A stretch of 5,581 bases of DNA, taken from NCBI GenBank assembly GCA_031287585.1, contig JAITST010000090.1, positions 1-5,581 of the forward strand. Direction: 5' to 3'. Below, one piece after another: positions 1 to 3,864 of this stretch. Under the pieces are notes generated by a model that was not told the DNA's origin, did no database searches, and saw only the letters and a program-made list of their open reading frames with translations. Source of the stretch: Planctomycetaceae bacterium. Lineage in GTDB: Bacteria > Planctomycetota > Planctomycetia > Pirellulales > Thermoguttaceae. Numbering within the stretch: position 1 is the stretch's first letter; every line of letters starts with the position of its first letter. A program made the translations under genes and the position numbers.

Positions 1-122
1 GGACAATAATCGATACACTGTTCTTCTGGCAATACGACTACACCAATAATCAAGGACATTGCGAACAGTGCTACATCTACGAAAAAAACCGAAACGACCT
101 CCCGCCCGAAATGAGAGATTAA
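1..122 (+). CDS. C-terminal end of an unidentified protein (partial)
   Basis: The frame starting at base 3 is open from the left edge to a TAA at 120-122, giving the last 39 residues of a protein that begins outside the window. The other two forward frames hit stops almost at once. The fragment is polar and aromatic-rich (FFWQYDY near its start) and has one CxxC pair (CEQC, about residues 20-23), which could bind metal or form a disulfide. It ends in an acidic, basic and proline mix. I recognise no family. It reads in the same direction as the small membrane gene downstream, but 136 nt and a candidate promoter separate them, so they are probably not one tight operon. The fragment could also be a chance open frame, since only 40 codons are visible. 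Confidence 0.45.
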   Translation, partial: TIIDTLFFWQYDYTNNQGHCEQCYIYEKNRNDLPPEMRD

Positions 123-137
123 AATTGGTGACCAATT
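123..137. promoter_or_regulatory. 15-nt inverted repeat, operator-like
   Basis: AATTGGT-G-ACCAATT is a perfect inverted repeat with 7-nt arms and a single central base. It begins directly after the stop codon of the upstream gene fragment. Its right arm overlaps the first two bases of the candidate -35 box at 136-141. A symmetric site of this size over a -35 is where a dimeric repressor would typically bind. That reading is inference; no regulator gene is visible nearby. Confidence 0.35.
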
Positions 138-164
138 GAACGCAAAAAGTTGATTAGTTATGTT
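136..164 (+). promoter_or_regulatory. Candidate sigma-70 type promoter for the small membrane gene
   Basis: TTGAAC (136-141) lies 17 nt before TATGTT (159-164). The -35 matches the consensus at four of six positions and the -10 at four of six, with ideal spacing. Transcription would start near 171 and give a leader of roughly 60 to 90 nt before the membrane protein. The match is reasonable, but motifs of this quality occur by chance in AT-rich DNA. Confidence 0.35.
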
Positions 165-216
165 GCGCACAGAGACACAGCGGACGTTCCCATTTCCGGC
201 TCTCCCGCTAATTATA

Positions 217-249
217 GAGGGAAACAAGATGCTATTATTTTGCGGCTAA
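217..249 (+). other. Shine-Dalgarno site plus 6-codon leader ORF in frame with the membrane gene
   Basis: GAGGG (217-221) is followed after 7 nt by ATG (229-231). It encodes six residues (MLLFCG) and stops at TAA (247-249). The frame is identical to that of the membrane protein, whose first usable start, TTG, lies only 9 nt beyond the stop. It could be a translated leader that reinitiates into the gene, or the true gene start cut by a nonsense mutation. The sequence alone cannot decide. Confidence 0.4.
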
Positions 250-258
250 ATTACCGTA

Positions 259-582
259 TTGGACGAATTTGCGGAGAAATTTATTAATATTCTCGGTACT
301 GTGGCATTCACTATACTAACTATTCAGATAGGGTTAATCCTCGGATGGGTGATAGCATTGATTTGCGATGGTGCCGGGGTGTCTTTCTTACTGACAAGTT
401 TAATTGCGGCACTTGCCATACTTTTGATTCCACTGATTTTGGGTTATCTTAACAAACGCTTTCCAAAGGATGCTGTTTGGTATTTTTATAAATTGACTGG
501 AGATGCGCGGTCTGAAAGTAATGTTGAGAAAATAATCACTCTTTCTGACGACGGTTTGCCTGTCAATAAGACAGCCGAGTAA
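259..582 (+). CDS. Small two-helix membrane protein, unknown function
   Basis: This 107-residue protein has two strongly hydrophobic segments, about residues 10-36 and 41-64, joined by a short loop (CDGAG). A basic stretch (NKRFPK) follows, then a polar, partly acidic C-terminal tail of about 40 residues. The pattern fits a small inner-membrane protein with a cytoplasmic tail. I recognise no family. The start is uncertain. TTG at 259 is the first conventional start after an in-frame TAA (247-249) but has no clear Shine-Dalgarno site. The only good site, GAGGG at 217-221, sits 7 nt before an ATG at 229 in the same frame, which reads six codons and then meets the TAA. The gene may therefore use a weak TTG start behind a leader peptide, or may be freshly disrupted. 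A candidate promoter lies at 136-164 and a possible terminator overlaps its end. Confidence 0.6.
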   Translation: MDEFAEKFINILGTVAFTILTIQIGLILGWVIALICDGAGVSFLLTSLIAALAILLIPLILGYLNKRFPKDAVWYFYKLTGDARSESNVEKIITLSDDGLPVNKTAE

Positions 583-763
583 TCGCGAATCTCTGAAACC
601 TGGTCTTTTTTTTAACATCCAGAACTTTTTGCGGCAACTCGTGCAAAATTTGGCGAAGTTTTATTAACCTGTCAAGGAATAAATTCGGATTTTGATGGAT
701 ATGCTCAACCGCTTGCTTTACGTCTTCCGGGAATAATTTATATTGAAGGAACTTCACAGCCAA
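563..763 (-). CDS. Possible small basic protein, doubtful
   Basis: This is a 66-codon frame from TTG (763-761) to a TGA at 563-565. A TAG lies two codons upstream, so the start cannot move far. The predicted product is rich in Lys, Arg, Gln and Leu, with repeated i/i+4 hydrophobics suggesting amphipathic helices, and ends in a basic segment (KKKTRFQRF). It overlaps the last 20 nt of the membrane gene tail to tail. No family is recognised and no Shine-Dalgarno site is seen. The opposite strand is open over almost the same stretch, which weakens the case. Confidence 0.22.
   Translation of the reverse strand: MAVKFLQYKLFPEDVKQAVEHIHQNPNLFLDRLIKLRQILHELPQKVLDVKKKTRFQRFAITRLSY
568..613 (+). terminator. 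Possible intrinsic terminator after the membrane gene
   Basis: AAGACAG (568-574) can pair with CT-G-GTCTT (600-607), leaving one bulged G. The stem runs into an uninterrupted run of eight T (606-613). The left arm overlaps the last codons of the membrane gene. The loop is large (about 25 nt) with only a weak inner helix, so the hairpin is not strong. The T-run directly after the gene is the best support. Confidence 0.35.
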
Positions 764-884
764 TGGCTACTAGCATACAATGCTATACATTGCTTTTTTC
801 TGGTTGATTGTATTATTCCTCGCGGTTTTCGTTTCGGAACGTTTCTGAACGCTGCGGGGGGATTGAATGGAAGAGGGGGAAAGA
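614..884. other. Roughly 300-nt stretch without a confident gene
   Basis: Between the membrane gene (stop at 582) and the next confident start (885), no frame is convincing. On the minus strand 563-763 is open for 66 codons from a TTG, with a basic, amphipathic product (EDVKQAVEHIH near its middle) and no visible ribosome site. On the plus strand 616-807 is open for 63 codons but has no start codon before the ATG at 763. The two overlap, so at most one can be real, and either may be a gene relic. A 22-codon hydrophobic frame at 780-848 is listed separately. Confidence 0.4.
780..848 (+). CDS. Candidate 22-residue single-span membrane peptide
   Basis: ATG (780-782) opens a frame of 22 codons ending at TGA (846-848). 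Residues 1-18 are almost entirely hydrophobic or aromatic (IAFFWLIVLFLAVFV in the core) and the tail is SERF, as in a minimal one-pass membrane peptide with a polar C-terminus. It ends 36 nt before the preferred start of the next gene, in the same direction. No clear Shine-Dalgarno site precedes it. Such frames also arise by chance in T-rich DNA, so this is only a candidate. Known peptides of this size and pattern include type I toxins and small regulatory membrane proteins; I cannot assign it to either. Confidence 0.25.
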   Translation: MLYIAFFWLIVLFLAVFVSERF

Positions 885-1217
885 ATGAGTATGACGCGAT
901 TAGAATTGACGGTTGCTTACTTTCTTGTACACGGCAGAGAAAAGGCACTAGAGTTAGCAGGGGAGTGGTATCTGAAGCGGGCGAATGAAGTGTACGATGA
1001 AACGATAAGACTTAATGAGTTGCAGCGAGAAGCACGCAAACTCAACCCGAATGATTCGAGCGCCGACACAACGAATCCGACTCGTCCGGTAACTCTGGAA
1101 GCGATTAGACTTAATCCGCTTGTTTTTGACATAAGAGACATTGCTGAAGTGATGAATGCTGAACGCAGGTTTCCAAACGATGTTTTCAGAGCGATTGAGA
1201 ACTCAAATCGCAAATAG
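885..1217 (+). CDS. Unidentified 110-residue helical soluble protein
   Basis: I prefer ATG 885 because GAGG (873-876), within a longer G-rich stretch, lies 8 nt upstream. ATG 867 in the same frame would add six residues and has a run of G before it as an alternative site. The product is charged and mostly helical in character. An N-terminal part (about residues 1-50) ends in a helix rich in Arg, Glu and Leu. A Ser/Thr/Asn/Pro linker follows (about 51-66). A C-terminal part with DIRDIAEVMN then closes in a polar, basic tail. No signal peptide, membrane segment or known motif is visible, and I recognise no family. The segments ETIRLNEL and EAIRLNPL resemble each other and may mark a short internal repeat. 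The gene stands alone and is closed at once by an intrinsic terminator that includes its stop codon. Confidence 0.6.
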   Translation: MSMTRLELTVAYFLVHGREKALELAGEWYLKRANEVYDETIRLNELQREARKLNPNDSSADTTNPTRPVTLEAIRLNPLVFDIRDIAEVMNAERRFPNDVFRAIENSNRK

Positions 1218-1241
1218 CCCCTTATAGCGGGTCTATTTTTT
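1214..1241 (+). terminator. Intrinsic terminator of the 885-1217 gene
   Basis: ATAG-CCC (1214-1220) pairs with GGG-T-CTAT (1229-1236), giving seven pairs with one bulged T around an 8-nt loop. Six T follow at 1236-1241. The TAG stop codon of the gene is part of the left arm. The hairpin lies between two convergent reading frames. Confidence 0.65.
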
Positions 1242-1243
1242 AT

Positions 1244-1555
1244 CTACTGACTTGCCATCCGTGGAATGAACGGCATTTGCTGTGGTGGCGTACTCGTTGA
1301 CCGGCTGCCAACAGCACCAAGAGAATGGGTGGCGGTTTCCACACTTGCCATAGGTGCTATCTTACCCCAATCAGCGAGTCGTCCAACGTGTAACGGAAAC
1401 GCCTTATCGGTACCGTCCGCGCGCACCCAACTCTGTTCCGGCAATTTCGATGTTGGTATCGTTATTTCACTGCCATTCAAATGCTTGCCAGTAGCGGCGT
1501 AATAGGATTTGTCGTCCGCAAGATGTTGTGCCTGTTGTTTTCTTAACGCCAGCAT
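1244..1555 (-). pseudogene. Unrelated C-terminal coding fragment joined to the transposase remnant
   Basis: After the OrfA homology ends, the frame shifted by +1 relative to OrfA stays open to a TAG at 1244-1246. It encodes about 100 residues of protein-like composition. Visible segments include HLADDKSYYAATG, PEQSWVRADGTDKAF and GRLADWGKIAPM, and the end is rich in Ser, Thr, Pro and Gln. None of this resembles an IS3-family OrfB: there is no DDE catalytic pattern and the length is wrong. The codon use looks more natural in this frame than in the OrfA frame, which meets TGA at 1467-1469. I infer the 3' end of another, unidentified gene whose front was lost when it was fused to the IS fragment. 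The upper boundary near 1555 is approximate. Confidence 0.4.
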
Positions 1556-1727
1556 CGACAAACAACCCGGACATTCGTTCAAGCAACTGCGACTTCCACT
1601 TCGTAACATTGACCGAATGAACTTTGTTCTTCGCAGCAATCTCGCTGACTGTCAACTCCTGACGAACAGCTGCCAACGCAACTTTCGACTTAAACTCCGG
1701 CGTGTAAGTGATACGTTTTTTACTCAT
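1467..1727 (-). pseudogene. Truncated IS3-family transposase OrfA
   Basis: ATG 1727-1725 is preceded by GGAG with 6-nt spacing, which supports this start over a TTG four codons upstream. The first 60 or so residues match the usual OrfA plan of IS3-family elements: MSKKRITYTPEF, a KVALAAVRQELTVSEIAAK helix-turn-helix with VHSVNVTKWKSQLLE, then GLFVDAGVKK. This domain normally binds the IS ends. After about residue 57 the similarity stops. The leucine-zipper segment expected next (E.LY.KIGQL-type) is missing, and the frame runs through about 25 unrelated residues to TGA 1467-1469. OrfB, the DDE transposase proper, is absent, so the element cannot move itself. Confidence 0.75.
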
Positions 1728-1781
1728 AAGGGACTCCAAAAACGGGGTTAAAAAAAGTATAATTTATATCTTACGATTCCG

Positions 1782-1801
1782 CGCACAGTTTTGGCAGTCC
1801 A
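1782..1801 (-). repeat. Candidate IS terminal inverted repeat (left)
   Basis: Read on the minus strand, the sequence starts TGGACTGCCAAAACTGTG, 74 nt before the orfA ATG. The position and the TG terminus fit an IS3-family end. It is called from position and resemblance only, because the partner repeat is not in the window. Confidence 0.4.
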
Positions 1802-1872
1802 GTGCTCACACCCAAACCGCCTAAATTAACGTCTCCGTTATTAGTTTCCGAACAAGTCTAATGTAAACCATA

Positions 1873-2535
1873 TCAGTATAATCCGCTCAAATACGGATTA
1901 TACTGTCTCTCGCTGCCTACTGTTGTTTCTTCACCGTGACCTGTCATTAGTATTGTGCCATCGGGTAACGCGAAGATTTTGTCGCGGATTCCGTTTAGTA
2001 GTTGACGTTCGTTACCATCGGGAAAGTCGCTTCTGCCTACTCCGCCTGCGAAGATTATGTCTCCTACGAATGCCATCGTTTCGTCGTCGCGACGTATCAC
2101 AAACGCTACGTGTCCCTTGCTGTGTCCCGGAACGTGTAGAACCTGAATCGGTATTCCCGTTACGTTTAGCACGTCGCCGTCGTCAACTGTCCGAATATTT
2201 CCTTTGTCAGCAGTGAACGCTGCACCGAACATTGCCGAAAGATTCTTCATTGGGTCGGTCAACTTGTCGCGGTCGTCGCTGCCGATGATGATGTCGCAAT
2301 CGTTCCATTCATCCACAATCGTCGATATGCCCGCGATGTGGTCGATATGTCCGTGCGTGATTAGAATCGACTTCGGTGTCAGGTTTTTCCCGCGAACTGT
2401 CCGCACTATATTTTCCGCGTCGAAACCTGTATCAACCAAAAAACATTCGTCAGACCCGTCAAGATAAACAATATACGCATTCTGTCCAAATGGCGGCGAA
2501 TAGACACTAATTACCTTTATTTCCGAAAATAACAT
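1873..2535 (-). CDS. MBL-fold metallo-hydrolase, glyoxalase II-like (YcbL/GloC type)
   Basis: This is a complete 220-residue cytoplasmic hydrolase of the metallo-beta-lactamase fold, without a signal peptide. Metal ligands are all visible: H61, H63, D65 and H66 in THGHIDHIAG, H138 in VPGHSKGHV, bridging D159 in FVGDIIF, and H200 in TGHGEE. VDTG (34-37), FAGGVGRSDFPDG (162-174) and the closing TVGSERQYNPYL are typical of the short glyoxalase-II-like group. Its length is that of the YcbL/GloC type, which lacks the extra C-terminal helical domain of classical GloB. Family members hydrolyse thioesters such as S-lactoylglutathione; the exact substrate here is inference, and glutathione may not be used in this organism. 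The ATG start has GGGAG (2545-2549) about 9 nt upstream. The gene diverges from the DUF1571-like gene. Its last codons form a perfect inverted repeat. Confidence 0.9.
   Translation of the reverse strand: MLFSEIKVISVYSPPFGQNAYIVYLDGSDECFLVDTGFDAENIVRTVRGKNLTPKSILITHGHIDHIAGISTIVDEWNDCDIIIGSDDRDKLTDPMKNLSAMFGAAFTADKGNIRTVDDGDVLNVTGIPIQVLHVPGHSKGHVAFVIRRDDETMAFVGDIIFAGGVGRSDFPDGNERQLLNGIRDKIFALPDGTILMTGHGEETTVGSERQYNPYLSGLY
1874..1905. repeat. Perfect 12-bp inverted repeat within the end of the hydrolase gene
   Basis: CAGTATAATCCG (1874-1885) and CGGATTATACTG (1894-1905) are exact reverse complements around an 8-nt loop. They cover the last ten codons (QYNPYLSGLY) and part of the TGA stop. No T-run follows on either strand, so it is not a standard intrinsic terminator. 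It could still act as a 3' mRNA-stabilising or pausing hairpin. Confidence 0.6.
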
Positions 2536-2583
2536 AAAACTGGTCTCCCAAAATTGTTGAAAATATGTTACACTTAACGCTGT

Positions 2584-2612
2584 TTGTGTATCTTACGCAA
2601 GGCGATTATTAT
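2584..2612 (+). promoter_or_regulatory. Candidate promoter for the DUF1571-like gene
   Basis: TTGTGT (2584-2589) is followed after exactly 17 nt by TATTAT (2607-2612), each with four or five consensus matches. It lies in the 211-nt region between the two divergent genes and would give a leader of about 125 nt. No convincing promoter for the minus-strand hydrolase was found. A TATAAT on that strand at about 2613-2608 has only a poorly spaced TTGACT upstream. Confidence 0.3.
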
Positions 2613-2746
2613 ACACGTTTGCGAACTGAATACATAGTCAAACGATTAAATTTTATTAAGAATGGTTTGCTATAACTGCGATAAACAACCAGCCGACGTG
2701 TGTCGAAATAACTGCACTCAACCCAACGCTCATCTAAGGACTCATT

Positions 2747-3637
2747 ATGAATTCTATCGTCAAAATTTCTCGTATGCTTGTCAGAACAAAAACTGTTACC
2801 GCGTTGTCGTTGTTAGCAACTGCGATGTTGTTTGTCAACGATTTATCTGCCCAAGCGGTTGTACCGGTAAATCCTGCAACGCCGATATTGGCGAACCGTG
2901 AAACGTCGCCGCGTCTTGACCAAGCGCAAGCGGGCGAACATCAGTTGATGCCTGTTTTGCGTTGGGCGGAAGCGGGGCGACCGGCAGTCGCGGCAATCAA
3001 GGACTATACGGCGTTGATGACCAAACAGGAAAACATTAACGGCGAACTGCAAGGTGCGCAGATTATGGAATTGAAAGTTCGTCATCAACCGTTCAGTGTT
3101 TATCTGAAATTCCGTTATCCGCAAGCGGTGTTGGGACGCGAGGCGATTTACGTTGCTGGGGCGAATAACAATAAGTTGATTGCTCACGGTGTTGGTATCG
3201 AAAAAGCATTCGGCACACAGTTTCTCGACCCGGAAGGAATTATCGCGATGCGTGGTAACAAGTATCCGATAACGAAAACGGGTATGTTGAATTTGGTTGA
3301 TGAACTGGTAACGGTAGGTGCGTTGGATACGAAGTACGGTGAGTGCGAAGTGAATTACATCAAAGACGCGAAGTACGACGAACGCCCTTGCACGATAATC
3401 GACGTAACGCATCCAATTCCGCGTAAGACATTCCGTTTCCACAAAGCGAGAATTGTAGTTGACAACGAATTGAATATGCCGGTAATGTACCAAGCGTTCG
3501 ACTGGCCCAAAGAAGGTGAAAAGCCAGTTCTGCTAGAAGGTTATACCTATCAAAAAATTAAGATAAACGTGGGACTAACGGACAAAGATTTCGAGCATAC
3601 AAATTCGAGTTACGGGTATCGGGAATCGGTGAAGTAA
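2747..3637 (+). CDS. Exported DUF1571-family protein
   Basis: This is a complete 296-residue protein. ATG 2747 has AAGGA (2736-2740) 6 nt upstream. A signal peptide is clear: basic residues K6, R9, R13 and K15, a hydrophobic core at about 18-30 (TALSLLATAMLFV), and likely cleavage after A37 (AQA) or A35. The mature part contains the block order I know from DUF1571: DYTALMTKQENINGEL (86-101), KVRHQPFSVYLKF (110-122), GREAIYVAGANNNKLIAH (130-147), LDPEG (160-164), MRGNKYPIT (168-176), and a C-terminal block with NMPVMYQAFDWP and LEGYTY. It is probably periplasmic or cell-surface. The lipoprotein-carrier-like beta pattern (YxA..K.E.....E...KV) is suggestive, but the function of the family is not established. 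DUF1571 is found mainly in planctomycetes. The gene is transcribed alone, away from the hydrolase, and ends at a strong terminator. Confidence 0.85.
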   Translation: MNSIVKISRMLVRTKTVTALSLLATAMLFVNDLSAQAVVPVNPATPILANRETSPRLDQAQAGEHQLMPVLRWAEAGRPAVAAIKDYTALMTKQENINGELQGAQIMELKVRHQPFSVYLKFRYPQAVLGREAIYVAGANNNKLIAHGVGIEKAFGTQFLDPEGIIAMRGNKYPITKTGMLNLVDELVTVGALDTKYGECEVNYIKDAKYDERPCTIIDVTHPIPRKTFRFHKARIVVDNELNMPVMYQAFDWPKEGEKPVLLEGYTYQKIKINVGLTDKDFEHTNSSYGYRESVK

Positions 3638-3660
3638 TTCGGGCAAATGATAACAAAACA

Positions 3661-3710
3661 AATGATAGCCGGACGCTCCGCAGTTGTGAGTTTCCGGCTA
3701 TTGTTGTTTT
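3661..3710 (+). terminator. Strong intrinsic terminator after the DUF1571-like gene
   Basis: ATAGCCGGA (3665-3673) pairs perfectly with TCCGGCTAT (3693-3701). Four further pairs outside it (3661-3664 with 3702-3705, two of them G-U) extend the stem to 13. The loop is 19 nt and the stem runs into a T-rich tail (TTGTTGTTTT, 3701-3710). It starts 23 nt after the stop codon. Confidence 0.75.
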
Positions 3711-3715
3711 CCTTT

Positions 3716-3725
3716 ACGGTACCGT
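3716..3725. promoter_or_regulatory. 10-bp palindrome ACGGTACCGT upstream of the restriction-modification gene
   Basis: This is a perfect 10-bp palindrome, with its CGGTAC core repeated at 3748-3753, 31 bp away (about three helical turns). Both copies lie just upstream of the candidate promoter of the restriction-modification gene. Some restriction systems are controlled at such symmetric sites, but no controller gene is visible and the match may be chance. Confidence 0.2.
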
Positions 3726-3765
3726 GTTCACAGTTTGTGGTGCTGTTCGGTACACTGCATCTTGT

Positions 3766-3796
3766 CTGACACTCCTTGATTGTGCAAAGATATAAT
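3766..3796 (+). promoter_or_regulatory. Candidate promoter for the restriction-modification gene
   Basis: A perfect TATAAT -10 box lies at 3791-3796. The best -35 is CTGACA (3766-3771), five of six consensus bases, with a slightly long 19-nt spacer. Transcription would start near 3803 and leave a leader of about 60 nt. This is the strongest promoter-like sequence in the 227-nt gap before the gene. Confidence 0.4.
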
Positions 3797-3864
3797 AGTA
3801 AAATTACGTCCTGAACTGTTATAAAACAATTTCTGCTGTTCCGTAGTCCAACACAATTATAAAG

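Larger units (their letters stand above)
1467..1801 (-). mobile_element. Remnant of an IS3-family insertion sequence (left end only)
   Basis: The remnant has a candidate terminal inverted repeat, beginning TGGACTGCC on the minus strand at about 1801, an untranslated leader of about 74 nt, and a truncated orfA. TG-initiated ends of this kind and leaders of this length are usual in IS3-family elements. No matching TGGACTGCC-type end in the opposite orientation and no orfB are present in the window. The other end is therefore deleted or rearranged, and no target-site duplication can be defined. The lower boundary is the OrfA-frame stop; real IS sequence probably ends nearer 1550. Confidence 0.6.

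Noticed and set aside
1266..1502. 78-codon plus-strand frame opposite the transposase-linked fragment
   Set aside because: It has no ribosome site, and the minus-strand frame has more natural codon use and a clean stop. Not certain, because the minus fragment itself is unidentified.
1874..1905. Intrinsic terminator for the hydrolase gene
   Set aside because: The stem is perfect but no T-run follows on either strand, so it is reported as an inverted repeat only.
1923..2467. Two plus-strand frames antisense to the hydrolase gene
   Set aside because: The minus strand encodes a complete hydrolase with every metal ligand, and the plus-strand products are Arg- and Ser-rich noise.
2662..2901. Cysteine-rich 79-codon plus-strand frame overlapping the start of the DUF1571-like gene
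   Set aside because: Two thirds of it lies in another frame of a well-supported gene, it has no ribosome site, and its cysteines come from TGC/TGT strings that are out of frame in the real gene.
2843..3493. Long (216-codon) antisense frame across the DUF1571-like gene
   Set aside because: It is a mirror of the codon use of the sense gene, very rich in Arg, with no start signal. The sense strand has a signal peptide, a ribosome site and family blocks.
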